Assembly: GCA_036745275.1 (NCBI GenBank)
Contig: DAIOGK010000026.1
Location: 1-46,101 of the forward strand
Length of the DNA stretch: 46,101 nt
Source of the DNA: JAIUNP01 sp020161975
GTDB lineage: Bacteria; Pseudomonadota; Alphaproteobacteria; Rhizobiales; Beijerinckiaceae
Direction of reading: 5' to 3'
A program made the position numbers and the translations under genes. Below the pieces are notes generated by a model, which worked only from the letters and a program-made list of their open reading frames with translations, was not told the DNA's origin and searched no databases. Each line of letters begins with the position of its first letter. Positions within the stretch are counted from its first letter, which is position 1. This document shows positions 23,446-31,792 of this stretch, piece after piece.

Positions 23446-25239
23446 ATGTCCATGTTGCGGCTCTATGTGCGTGTCGTCGGCCAGCTCGGCAATGAGCTCA
23501 AGATCGGCTTCCTGCTCCTTGGCGCCAATCTCGTCCTCGCCATCGCGCAGTTTGCAGAGCCCTATCTCTTCGGGCGAATCATCAATGTTCTGACCGGTGC
23601 GCAGCCGGGTGGCGGCAAACCGACGCTCGACCAGCTGATGCCGCTCATCTTCGCCTGGTTGCTGTTCGGCCTCTTCACCATCGCCGGCGGTGTCCTCGTT
23701 GCGCTCCATGCCGATCGGCTGTCGCACCGGCGGCGGCTTGGTGTGATGGCCGATTATTTCGAGCATGTGCTCGCCCTGCCGTTGCAGTTCCACTCGCAGA
23801 CGCATTCGGGACGCGTGCTGAAAGTGATGCTGGAAGGTTCAAACGGCATGGCCTGGCTGTGGCTGGGCTTTTTCCGCGAGCATTGTGCGGCTCTCGTTTC
23901 GCTGTTCGTCCTGTTGCCGTTGACGCTCTTCATCAACTGGCGGCTCGGCCTGCTGCTCTGCATTCTTGTCGTGGTCTTTGCCGTGCTGACAACGGTGGTG
24001 CTGCGCAAGACCGAGAGCAAGCAGGGTGCGGTCGAACGGTATCATACCGATCTTGCCGAACACGCTTCCGATGCGCTCGGCAATATCCCCGTGATCCAGA
24101 GCTTTACGCGTGTTCAGGCCGAAATGAACAACATGCAGGGGATCATCGACCGCCTTCTGGCCGCGCAGATCCCGGTTCTGTCCTGGTGGGCCATCGCCTC
24201 GGTGGCGACGCGGGCTGCTTCGACGCTGACGGTAACGGCGATCTTCCTGCTCGGCACCTGGCTTTATCTCCACGATCTCGCTTCTGTCGGCGATATCGTC
24301 ACCTTCATGGGCTATGCGACGCTGCTGATCGGCAAGCTGGAAGCAGCGGTCGGGTTCATCAACGCGCTCTTCATGCAGGCGCCGAAAATGCAGGAATTCT
24401 TCGAAATTCTCGATACGATGCCAAGTGTCCACGACAAGCCGGGCGCGCTCGACGTCGGGCGGCCTGCGGGCGCGGTGGCCTTCGATGACGTATCCTTCTC
24501 GTACGATGGCAAGCGCGCCGCGGTGAAGGACGTCAGTTTTGCGGTCAAACCGGGGCAGACGGTGGCGCTGGTCGGTGCGACCGGCTCGGGCAAATCCACG
24601 ACGCTTGGCCTGCTGCATCGGGCCTTCGATCCGCAATCGGGGCGCATCCTCATCGACGACAAGGATATTCGGGACATTACGCTCCAGTCGCTTCGGCGTA
24701 ATATCGCCGTGGTGTTTCAGGAGCCGATGCTGTTTGCCCGCTCGATCCGCGAAAATCTTCAGGTCGGGCGCCCGAACGCGACCGATGCCGAGATGATGGA
24801 TGCGCTGACGCGCGCCCAGGCACTGGAATTCATCAACCGGCAATCGGACGGGCTTGATACGGTGATCGGCGAGCGGGGGCGGTCGCTCTCCGGCGGTGAA
24901 CGTCAGCGCCTGTCCATTGCCCGCGCGCTGCTCAAAGATCCGCCCATGCTGATCCTCGACGAGGCGACCAGTGCGCTTGATGCCGCAACGGAAAAGAAAC
25001 TCCAGATCGCGCTCGATGAGGTGATGAAGGGCCGGACGACCTTTGTAATTGCGCATAGGCTGGCGACCATCCGCAATGCGGACCGCATTCTGGTCTTTGA
25101 TCAGGGGCAGGTGGTCGAGGATGGCAGTTTCGATGAACTTGTGCGGCTCAATGGCCGCTTTGCAGCGCTTGCCCGCGCCCAGTTCATGGCCAGCGAGGAA
25201 CCGGCGAAGAAGCCGGGTGATGGCACGGTCTACGGCTGA
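23446..25239 (+). CDS. ndvA: Cyclic beta-1,2-glucan ABC exporter, NdvA/ChvA-like
   Basis: A 597-residue half-transporter (membrane domain fused to ATPase) that as a dimer exports glucan to the periplasm. The start at 23446 (MSMLRLYVRVVGQLG) matches rhizobial NdvA, which begins MSLFKVY. AQFAEPYLFGRIINVL and HSGRVLKVMLEG are typical of the glucan-exporter group rather than MsbA. Six membrane helices span about residues 18-300. Walker A GATGSGKST is near residue 377, with signature LSGGERQR and Walker B LILDEATSALD. Full export requires an NdvB synthase, which is not in this window. An ATG at 23452 is an alternative start. It follows the dcpA-like gene behind the hairpin described above. Confidence 0.85.
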   Translation: MSMLRLYVRVVGQLGNELKIGFLLLGANLVLAIAQFAEPYLFGRIINVLTGAQPGGGKPTLDQLMPLIFAWLLFGLFTIAGGVLVALHADRLSHRRRLGVMADYFEHVLALPLQFHSQTHSGRVLKVMLEGSNGMAWLWLGFFREHCAALVSLFVLLPLTLFINWRLGLLLCILVVVFAVLTTVVLRKTESKQGAVERYHTDLAEHASDALGNIPVIQSFTRVQAEMNNMQGIIDRLLAAQIPVLSWWAIASVATRAASTLTVTAIFLLGTWLYLHDLASVGDIVTFMGYATLLIGKLEAAVGFINALFMQAPKMQEFFEILDTMPSVHDKPGALDVGRPAGAVAFDDVSFSYDGKRAAVKDVSFAVKPGQTVALVGATGSGKSTTLGLLHRAFDPQSGRILIDDKDIRDITLQSLRRNIAVVFQEPMLFARSIRENLQVGRPNATDAEMMDALTRAQALEFINRQSDGLDTVIGERGRSLSGGERQRLSIARALLKDPPMLILDEATSALDAATEKKLQIALDEVMKGRTTFVIAHRLATIRNADRILVFDQGQVVEDGSFDELVRLNGRFAALARAQFMASEEPAKKPGDGTVYG

Positions 25240-25254
25240 CGGGAGAACCTGTCG

Positions 25255-26370
25255 TCAGGTCATCTCCGTTTCGAGGAAGGCGCGGACGGTGCTTTCCTCT
25301 ATATCCCTGGCAATAAAGCTTTGGCCGATGCCGCGTGTCAGGATGAACGTCAGCGTACCGCGCGTGACCTTCTTGTCCTGACGGATGGCGGCGATGAGGT
25401 CCTTGACCGTGCCGACACCGCCCGGCACCTCGGCGAGACGCGTGGGCAGGCCAACTGTGGCCAGATGTCGGCTGACACGTTCCGCATCCTGCCCGGGGCA
25501 AAGGCCAAGATCGCGCGAGAAGCGATGCGCCATGGCCATGCCGATGGCGACGCCTTCGCCATGCACGAGGCGCGTGGCGTTGTAGCCGGTCACCTGTTCC
25601 AGCGCATGGCCGAAGGTGTGGCCGAGGTTCAGGAGCGCGCGGTCGCCGGTTTCTGTTTCGTCGCGCGTAACGACGGCGGCCTTCGCGGCGCAAGCGATGC
25701 GCACGGCTTCCTCACGGTCGGCGGTGCCCTCGAAAATGCCGCGCCAATGGCCGCTTTCCAGCCAGTCGTAGAAGGCCGGGCTGTCAATCAATCCGTATTT
25801 CACGACCTCCGCGTAGCCGGCCCGCGTTTCACGGTCGGACAGTGTGTCGAGCAGGGCCGTATCGGCCAGCACCAGCATCGGCTGATAAAAGGCGCCAATC
25901 AGATTCTTGCCATACGGAGAGTTGACCGCCGTCTTGCCGCCAACCGAGGAATCGACTTGCGACAGCAGGGTTGTCGGAATCTGCACGAAACGCATGCCGC
26001 GCCGGACCATCGACGCGGCAAATCCGGTGAGATCGCCAATGACGCCACCGCCGAGTGCGACGACGACATCGCCGCGTTCGAGGCGTCCTGCGAGCAAGGA
26101 ATCGACCACCCTGCCGAGGTCATGCCAGTTCTTGGTGGCTTCGCCCGGAGCAAGGCGAATGGCCACACTCTGGATGCCGGCTGCGGCGAGGCTTGCCTCC
26201 AACCGGGCAAGATGCAGGCCGGCGACGGTCTCGTCCGTGACAATGGCCGCCCGGGCCTTCGGCAAGAGCCGGGCAATCTCGCTCCCGGCCCGATCGATCA
26301 GGTTGCGACCAATCAGGATTTCGTAGCTGCGGCCGGCGAGAGCGACCGGAACGGCGCTGAATTCAGACAT
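25255..26370 (-). CDS. aroB: 3-dehydroquinate synthase
   Basis: Second step of the shikimate pathway: cyclises DAHP to 3-dehydroquinate using NAD and a metal. At 371 residues it is standard. The NAD-binding region GGGVIGDLTGFAAS (about 105-118) and QIPTTLLSQVDSSVGGKTAVN are present. Metal ligands are visible as the Glu in AEVVKYGLI and the His residues in NLGHTFGHALE and LVHGEGVAIGM. It overlaps the end of aroK by 8 bases on the same strand, indicating a coupled aroKB operon. It converges on ndvA with 15 bases between the stops. Confidence 0.97.
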   Translation of the reverse strand: MSEFSAVPVALAGRSYEILIGRNLIDRAGSEIARLLPKARAAIVTDETVAGLHLARLEASLAAAGIQSVAIRLAPGEATKNWHDLGRVVDSLLAGRLERGDVVVALGGGVIGDLTGFAASMVRRGMRFVQIPTTLLSQVDSSVGGKTAVNSPYGKNLIGAFYQPMLVLADTALLDTLSDRETRAGYAEVVKYGLIDSPAFYDWLESGHWRGIFEGTADREEAVRIACAAKAAVVTRDETETGDRALLNLGHTFGHALEQVTGYNATRLVHGEGVAIGMAMAHRFSRDLGLCPGQDAERVSRHLATVGLPTRLAEVPGGVGTVKDLIAAIRQDKKVTRGTLTFILTRGIGQSFIARDIEESTVRAFLETEMT

Positions 26371-26968
26371 TACGGGCCGCCAGATGATCGCTCAGGGTGC
26401 GCACGATGGATTCCACAACAACTTCATGGGCAACATCCATGGACTGGATGGTGATATCCGCCTCGGCATAGACCGGATAGCGTTCGTCGATCAGGCGGCG
26501 CATCGTCGCTTCGGGGTCCTCGGTCTTCAGAAGGGGGCGATCCGAACGGCGGCGTACACGGCGCATCAGCACCTCGAATTCAGCGCGCAACCAGACCGAA
26601 ACACCGCTGGAGCGGATTGCAGTGCGGGTTTCCTCGTTCATGTAGGCACCGCCACCGGTGGCCAGCACCTGCGGGCCTTCCTTCAGGAGACGGGCGATGA
26701 CGCGGCGCTCGCCATCGCGAAATGACGTTTCGCCATGACGGGCAAAAATTTCCGGAATGGTCAGGCCGGCGGCCTGCTCAATGGCCGTGTCGGCGTCAAC
26801 GAAGCCGAGAGACAGACGGGCGGCCAGCCGCTTGCCCACAGAGGACTTTCCCGCGCCCATGAGGCCGACAAGCACAATCGAGCGCTTGCCGAGTTGTTCG
26901 ACAACCGCCGATTCGGTGCTCCTGGCCGGGGAAGGCACACGCACATCGGGTATGTCCGTTTGGGTCAC
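26363..26968 (-). CDS. aroK: Shikimate kinase
   Basis: Phosphorylates shikimate at the 3-hydroxyl. The 201-residue protein has about 25 extra N-terminal residues before the P-loop, common in Rhizobiales. Walker A is GLMGAGKSSVGKRLA (about residues 35-49). The shikimate-binding Asp is in VDADTAIE, the Arg in SFRDGERRV, and the GGG loop in ATGGGAYM. The lid region is RRSDRPLL and the adenine-contact Arg is near ERYPVYAEAD. It is first in the aroK-aroB pair and divergent from the small membrane protein gene. Confidence 0.96.
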   Translation of the reverse strand: MTQTDIPDVRVPSPARSTESAVVEQLGKRSIVLVGLMGAGKSSVGKRLAARLSLGFVDADTAIEQAAGLTIPEIFARHGETSFRDGERRVIARLLKEGPQVLATGGGAYMNEETRTAIRSSGVSVWLRAEFEVLMRRVRRRSDRPLLKTEDPEATMRRLIDERYPVYAEADITIQSMDVAHEVVVESIVRTLSDHLAARNV

Positions 26969-27114
26969 GAGGCCGAAAGTGTTCGCTGTGGAGTCAATGG
27001 AGAGCCCTCGCTAGCACGTTACGGGGTCCATGCAAATCGCTACCATGTCATTCGGTTGGACCTTGTTTCATGCGGCCCGGTCGGGCATTACAGTCCTTCC
27101 GTCCCAGGAGTACC

Positions 27115-27264
27115 GTGGCCTTGCTCGCCATTGTCCGCCTTTTCGTCATTCTGGTTGTGTTCGGCATCGTTGTTGTCGGCTCAATGCTGGCGCTCGCCGA
27201 ACTGGTGGAGCCCGAACAGCGCGACATGACGATGACCGTGCAGCCGGGGCGGTTCAACAAGTGA
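27115..27264 (+). CDS. Small single-pass membrane protein (49 residues)
   Basis: I do not recognise this protein. The GTG at 27115 has a strong AGGAG 5 bases upstream and is preferred over an in-frame ATG at 27070. The product has one hydrophobic helix (about residues 3-29, LLAIVRLFVILVVFGIVVVG) and a short soluble tail (VEPEQRDMTMTVQPGRFNK). The stop codon overlaps the xerD GTG (GTGA), so the two are translationally coupled. A spurious frame is unlikely given the ribosome binding site, the membrane helix and the overlap. Confidence 0.65.
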   Translation: MALLAIVRLFVILVVFGIVVVGSMLALAELVEPEQRDMTMTVQPGRFNK

Positions 27265-28220
27265 GTGCCAATCTCCCCGCCCGGCTGCATGTGCGCGATT
27301 TTCTCGACATGATGGCGGCGGAACGAGGGGCAAGCCGCAATACGCTCGATGCTTATCAGCGTGATCTCGACGGTTATGTGAGTCACCTTGCCACCCGCGG
27401 CAAGGGGCCGCTTGATGCAGATACGGATGATGTCCGGGCGTTCCTGCTTCACCTTACGGACGCCGGCCTCAAGGCGGCGAGCGCGGCGCGGAAACTGTCC
27501 GCCGTGCGCCAGTTTCATGCCTTTCTCTATCGGGAAGGGCGGCGCGATCACGATCCGACGGTGATCATCGAAGGGCCAAAGCGGGGCCAGCCGCTGCCAA
27601 AGGTCATGAGCGTCGACGCCGTAGACCGGCTGCTGGCTGTCGCCGGGGAAGGCATCGAGGATGCGGCGCGTCCTTTTTCGCAAAGGCTTGCGGCAGCCCG
27701 GCTCAGCGCGCTTCTGGAACTGATCTATGCTACCGGCCTGCGGGTCAGCGAACTTGTCACGCTGCCCGTCGGGGCGCTTCGGGCCGGCAAGGAAACAATG
27801 GTCGTGCGCGGCAAGGGCAGCAAGGACCGGCTGGTGGTGCTCAGTCCGGCGGCGATTGCGGCGGTGACGCGCTACCGGGCCATGCTGCCGAAGGGGTCGG
27901 CGGAAGCGCAGTCGAAATTCCTGTTCCCGGCGGAAGGGGAGGCAGGGCATCTTGCACGGCAGGTGTTTGCGCGAGATCTGAAGCGCGCTGCGGCCGCTGC
28001 CGGCCTTGCGCCCGACGCGGTTTCACCGCACGTGTTGCGCCATGCCTTTGCCAGTCATCTGTTGCAGAACGGCGCCGATCTCAGGGTCGTGCAACAGCTT
28101 CTCGGCCATGCCGATATCGTCACGACGCAGATCTACACCCATGTTCTTGACGAGCGCGCGAAAGCGATGGTGCGCGATCTGCATCCACTCTCCGACCCCG
28201 AGGATGGACCGCGCGATTGA
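27261..28220 (+). CDS. xerD: Tyrosine recombinase XerD
   Basis: Site-specific recombinase that with XerC resolves chromosome dimers at dif under FtsK control. The GTG at 27261 (MSANLPARLHVRDFLDMMAAERG) gives 319 residues; further upstream the frame has no homology and overlaps the small gene. A SAM-like N-terminal core-binding domain covers about 10-95. The catalytic set is complete: Arg in ATGLRVSEL (about 159), Lys in VRGKGSKDR, HxxR in HVLRHAFASH (about 257-260), His in LLGHADI (about 283), and the nucleophile Tyr in TQIYTHV (about 292). The genomic place next to accA, away from any mobile element, fits XerD rather than an integrase. Confidence 0.94.
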   Translation: MSANLPARLHVRDFLDMMAAERGASRNTLDAYQRDLDGYVSHLATRGKGPLDADTDDVRAFLLHLTDAGLKAASAARKLSAVRQFHAFLYREGRRDHDPTVIIEGPKRGQPLPKVMSVDAVDRLLAVAGEGIEDAARPFSQRLAAARLSALLELIYATGLRVSELVTLPVGALRAGKETMVVRGKGSKDRLVVLSPAAIAAVTRYRAMLPKGSAEAQSKFLFPAEGEAGHLARQVFARDLKRAAAAAGLAPDAVSPHVLRHAFASHLLQNGADLRVVQQLLGHADIVTTQIYTHVLDERAKAMVRDLHPLSDPEDGPRD

Positions 28221-28316
28221 TTTGACCGCTTTCCCTTGAGGCGCTGATCCTGTATGGACGCGGGTTCCGGGCCGGCCCTTGCACAGTCATGGGTCTGTCG
28301 CAACATTCAGGATTCG

Positions 28317-29270
28317 ATGCGCGCTTATCTTGATTTTGAAAAGCCTGTGGCCGAGCTTGAGAAAAAGCTCGGCGAGTTGAAGGCTGTTGCCGCAAGCGGC
28401 AATCATCGGGACATCGCCGACGATGTTCACAAGCTGGAAAGCAAGGCGCAGGATGCGCTGAAGTCGCTCTATGCCAGCCTGACGCCGTGGCAGAAGACGC
28501 AAGTGGCCCGGCACGCCCAGCGCCCGCATTGCATCGACTACATCCAGGCACTGATCACCGATTTCGCACCGCTGGCCGGCGACCGGGCCTTCGGCGAGGA
28601 TGAGGCGATCATTGGTGGCTTTGGACGCTATCATGGCCAGTCGATCTGCGTGATCGGGCAGGAAAAGGGTTCGGATACCGACAGCCGAATTCGCCATAAC
28701 TTCGGCATGGCGCGGCCAGAAGGCTATCGCAAGGCTGTGCGCCTGATGGAAATGGCCGACCGCTTTTCCATCCCGGTGCTGTGTCTTGTTGATACCGCGG
28801 GGGCCTATCCCGGCATTGATGCGGAAGAGCGCGGGCAGGCTGAAGCCATCGCGCGTTCGACGGAAGCCTGCCTCGCACTTGGTGCGCCGAATGTCGCGCT
28901 GGTGATCGGCGAGGGTGGATCCGGTGGCGCCGTCGCCATAGCAACCGCCAATCGCATCACCATGATGGAACATGCGATTTATTCGGTGATCTCGCCGGAA
29001 GGGGCGGCTTCGATCCTGTGGCGTGACAGCACCAAGGCGCAGGATGCGGCGACGAATATGAAGATCACTGCCCAAGATTTGCTCAAGTTCGGTGTCATCG
29101 ACCATATCGTGCCCGAACCTGTCGGGGGTGCGCATCGTGATCCGGCGGCGGCCATAGCGGCGGCCGACAAGGTGATTCATGCGGCTTTCGGCGAGCTTGC
29201 CGGGCGCAATGCCGAGGAAATCCGCACCGCACGGGCGGAGAAGTTCCTGGCAATCGGGCGTCGCCTCTGA
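28317..29270 (+). CDS. accA: Acetyl-CoA carboxylase carboxyltransferase subunit alpha
   Basis: With AccD forms the carboxyltransferase that makes malonyl-CoA for fatty acid synthesis. The start at 28317 (MRAYLDFEKPVAELEKKLGE) is the conserved N-terminus and gives 317 residues, the usual length. The crotonase-fold signatures are RIRHNFGMARPEGYRKA, LVDTAGAYPGIDAEERGQAE, VIGEGGSGGAVAI and YSVISPEGAASILW. It lies 96 bases after xerD on the same strand, an order seen widely in Rhizobiales. Confidence 0.97.
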   Translation: MRAYLDFEKPVAELEKKLGELKAVAASGNHRDIADDVHKLESKAQDALKSLYASLTPWQKTQVARHAQRPHCIDYIQALITDFAPLAGDRAFGEDEAIIGGFGRYHGQSICVIGQEKGSDTDSRIRHNFGMARPEGYRKAVRLMEMADRFSIPVLCLVDTAGAYPGIDAEERGQAEAIARSTEACLALGAPNVALVIGEGGSGGAVAIATANRITMMEHAIYSVISPEGAASILWRDSTKAQDAATNMKITAQDLLKFGVIDHIVPEPVGGAHRDPAAAIAAADKVIHAAFGELAGRNAEEIRTARAEKFLAIGRRL

Positions 29271-29278
29271 CGGGTCGG

Positions 29279-29352
29279 TTAACGGCTTGTTGAGGATGTC
29301 GGACAAAGCCCGCCGACTGTGGTAACGATTGGTCAAGTTAAACCAGAGTAAA
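29279..29352 (+). promoter_or_regulatory. Pair of CtrA-like boxes upstream of the L,D-transpeptidase gene
   Basis: TTAA-N7-TTGA at 29279-29293 and TTAA-N7-TAAA at 29338-29352 each match 7 of the 8 fixed bases of the CtrA box TTAA-N7-TTAA. They lie 43-116 bases before the preferred start. CtrA is the cell-cycle regulator of alphaproteobacteria. This is a sequence match only. Confidence 0.35.
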
Positions 29353-29394
29353 CATTGGGATCGTATCGGTGGTTTCGCGATTGAGAGTTTGGGG

Positions 29395-30750
29395 ATGACC
29401 GTATCACGTTGGATCCGATCAGGGGCTGCCATCCTTGCGCTTGCCCTGCTGGCCGGCTGCGAGGAAGACGGGCGTCTGTCGCGCAATGCCCGGCATTTCA
29501 CGCCGGTCTCGCCCAAGATGATGGCGCTGATGTCCGAAAAGGGCACGAGCAAGTATTCGCCGATCCTCCTGCGCGCCTACAAGCAGGAGAGCGAGCTCGA
29601 AGTCTGGAAGCAGAGCACCTCCGGTGAATACGTCCTCCTCAAGACCTATCCGATGTGCCGATGGTCGGGCCAGCTTGGGCCGAAAAAGGTCGAAGGTGAC
29701 CGACAGGTGCCGGAGGGCTTCTATACAATCACGCAGAATTCGCTGAATCCGAACTCGGCCTATTACCTCAGCTTCAATGTCGGTTATCCGAACGCCTATG
29801 ACCGGGCCTATGGCAGGACCGGTTCGCTGATCATGGTGCATGGCGCCTGCTCGTCGATGGGCTGCTTCTCGATGACAGACGAGCAGATCGCGGAGATCTA
29901 TGCCGTCACCCGCGAAGCCTTCGCGGGCGGGCAGAAGGCGATCCAGTTCCAGTCGCTGCCGTTCCGTTTCACGCCGACCAATCTTGCGAAGTATCGGGCC
30001 GATCCGAACATGCCGTTCTGGAAGATGCTCAAACAGGGCGTCGATACGTTCGATGTGACCAAGCGCGAACCGCAGGTCGCTATTTGCGAGCGCAAATATG
30101 TGTTCGACCGGACTGCCACCGGCGGCGCGAGCGATGCCTGCGGGCCGGCAGATACGACGTCGCCGGTCGTGGTGGCCGTTGCCGAAAAGGCGCGGGCGGA
30201 TGAGGCCAAGGTGGCAGAGCTCGCCGCCAGTGGTGTTGGCCCCGTGCGGCGCGTCTATAAGGATGGCGACCAGCACCATTCCTTCAAGAGTGTGCAATAT
30301 TCCGATTCCGGCGCTGTCTCATCGCGCGTGGCGGAAGTCAGCCGGCCCGATGCGCTCGACGGGGGCGTTGAAATTCCGGTGGGCCAGCCCAAGGACAAGG
30401 GGCGCAAGGCTGCTCAGGCGTCAGCGCCGGCTCCTGCGGCGCAGGCTGTCGCGTCAAGTCCGGCGCCTGCCGCCAGTGCCGCGCCATCTGCCGCTGCCTT
30501 CGCGCAGCAGCCGGCTAGCCAGCCAACCGGTCTTTTCCGTAACTGGTTGGGCGGATCTGCTCCCGAAAAGACAGATTCGGTGACGGCTGTGGAGCCTGAA
30601 CAGCCCCGTCCCTCGAAGGTGCCGGTGCCGCCGCGTGCGCCACAGCGTCAGGCCGGCAGCGCCGAGCCGGAGAAGATGGTGGACGCGCGCAAGGCGGTCG
30701 AGCCGTCCTTGCTGAAGGGCTTCAACGCCTATCTGCCCGGACTGCGCTGA
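29395..30750 (+). CDS. YafK-type L,D-transpeptidase lipoprotein
   Basis: A murein L,D-transpeptidase-family protein, predicted to be a lipoprotein. The start at 29395 gives MTVSRWIRSGAAILALALLAGC with the lipobox LAGC; the frame is open to 29329 but that adds 22 residues before the signal. The YkuD catalytic motif is MVHGACSSMGCFSM with His149 and Cys157. PMCRWSGQLGPKKVEGDRQVPEG is the typical YafK region. After about residue 225 the protein has a long Ala/Pro-rich, low-complexity tail (about 340-420), so at 451 residues it is much longer than E. coli YafK (about 246). Relatives cleave or form links to peptidoglycan stems. Confidence 0.88.
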   Translation: MTVSRWIRSGAAILALALLAGCEEDGRLSRNARHFTPVSPKMMALMSEKGTSKYSPILLRAYKQESELEVWKQSTSGEYVLLKTYPMCRWSGQLGPKKVEGDRQVPEGFYTITQNSLNPNSAYYLSFNVGYPNAYDRAYGRTGSLIMVHGACSSMGCFSMTDEQIAEIYAVTREAFAGGQKAIQFQSLPFRFTPTNLAKYRADPNMPFWKMLKQGVDTFDVTKREPQVAICERKYVFDRTATGGASDACGPADTTSPVVVAVAEKARADEAKVAELAASGVGPVRRVYKDGDQHHSFKSVQYSDSGAVSSRVAEVSRPDALDGGVEIPVGQPKDKGRKAAQASAPAPAAQAVASSPAPAASAAPSAAAFAQQPASQPTGLFRNWLGGSAPEKTDSVTAVEPEQPRPSKVPVPPRAPQRQAGSAEPEKMVDARKAVEPSLLKGFNAYLPGLR

Positions 30751-30760
30751 GGCACAACCA

Positions 30761-30784
30761 AAGGAACGACGGTTGCCGTTCCTT
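30761..30784. terminator. Hairpin between the L,D-transpeptidase gene and tRNA-Ala
   Basis: Perfect 8-bp inverted repeat AAGGAACG / CGTTCCTT (30761-30768, 30777-30784) with an 8-base loop, placed between convergent transcripts. T-runs are short on both strands, so termination efficiency is uncertain. Confidence 0.5.
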
Positions 30785-30808
30785 GCCGCCAATCTTGTCG
30801 GAAAGACC

Positions 30809-30884
<76 letters not shown>

Positions 30885-31023
30885 AGGGTGACGGGCTTTT
30901 GCGTCAGTTCTGCGTGCAAGTCAATCGGCCTGCCGGCGATTTTCGGGGGACGCGAGGAAAAGTCCGGTTGCGCTTGGTGCCGTCGTGGGTAAGACAGGCA
31001 CGGTCATCACAGGATAGGAACGG

Positions 31024-31320
31024 ATGCGCGCCCTTCTCTGGCTCTTCGATACGCTCATTTCCCTTTATATCTGGCTTGTGATCGCCCAGATTGCGCTTAG
31101 CTGGTTGATCCAGTTCGGTATCGTCAACGCGCGCCAGCCGTTCGTGATGCAGATCGGGGATTTCCTCTATCGGATCACCGAACCCGCGCTCGGGCCGATC
31201 CGCCGCAGACTGCCCGATCTTGGCGGGATCGATATCTCGCCGATGGTGCTGATCATCGGGCTGATGTTCATCCGGATGCTGGTGCACGAGCTCTTCTTTT
31301 CGATGATGCGGGCGCTGTGA
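31024..31320 (+). CDS. YggT family inner-membrane protein
   Basis: A 98-residue protein with two hydrophobic segments (about residues 4-30 and 71-95) around the conserved cytoplasmic loop FLYRITEPALGPIRRRLPDLGGIDISPM, of which the TEP-x-L-x-P-I-R core is the family hallmark. YggT proteins are linked to cell division, osmotic tolerance and membrane protein placement in other bacteria; the biochemical role is not settled. AGGAACGG lies before the ATG. It overlaps the next gene by 4 bases, a conserved YggT-DUF167 pair. Confidence 0.9.
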   Translation: MRALLWLFDTLISLYIWLVIAQIALSWLIQFGIVNARQPFVMQIGDFLYRITEPALGPIRRRLPDLGGIDISPMVLIIGLMFIRMLVHELFFSMMRAL

Positions 31321-31622
31321 GTGCATCGCCGATCACGATTCGTGACGGGTTTGTGCTTTTGACGGTGCGACTGACGCCCAACGCCCGGCAGGAAAGGCTG
31401 GACGGCGTGAGCCTGCTGGCTGATGGCAGGGCCGTTCTGGCAGCGAAAGTGCGTGCCGTGCCGGAAGACGGGGCGGCCAACGAAGCGCTGGTCAAGCTTC
31501 TGGCGGGCGTGGCCGGAGTGCCGAAATCTCGCATCAGCCTTGTTTCCGGGCACAGCCAACGCATCAAGGTGCTGCGCATCGAGGGGGATGGGGCAGAGAT
31601 CGCGGCACGGCTTACGGGTTGA
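31317..31622 (+). CDS. DUF167 (YggU family) protein
   Basis: A 101-residue soluble protein of the DUF167/YggU family. GTG start at 31317 within the GTGA overlap with yggT. Family features: VRLTPNARQERLDG near the N-terminus, AKVRAVPEDGAANEALVKLLA in the middle, and the KSRISLVSGHSQRIKVLRIEG strand-helix end. The function is unknown; the E. coli structure is a small alpha/beta fold. Coupled to yggT. Confidence 0.88.
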   Translation: MSASPITIRDGFVLLTVRLTPNARQERLDGVSLLADGRAVLAAKVRAVPEDGAANEALVKLLAGVAGVPKSRISLVSGHSQRIKVLRIEGDGAEIAARLTG

Positions 31623-31792
31623 GACCAGGCCGTGGCGTGGCGGCCGCGAACAGATTCACGAATGGCCGGGCCGGTGAGGCCAGCTATTTTCTAGAATTAG
31701 TCGATTGTCTTGCCTCCCCTTTCTTGCGCGGGGGCACAAGTTTGGGCTAGGTGGAAGGATCACCCGGGCTTACCATATCAAGGGCACATTCG

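Noticed and set aside
27261..28220. The tyrosine recombinase as an integrase of a mobile element near the tRNA-Ala gene
   Set aside because: It is coupled to housekeeping genes (aroKB, accA), has XerD length and motifs, lies 2.6 kb from the tRNA, and no attachment repeats or phage genes are present.
31724..31752. TTGCGC with CTAGGT 17 bases on as the sdhC promoter
   Set aside because: The -10 is too far from consensus to list as a feature; the true sdh promoter may lie elsewhere in 31623-31792.
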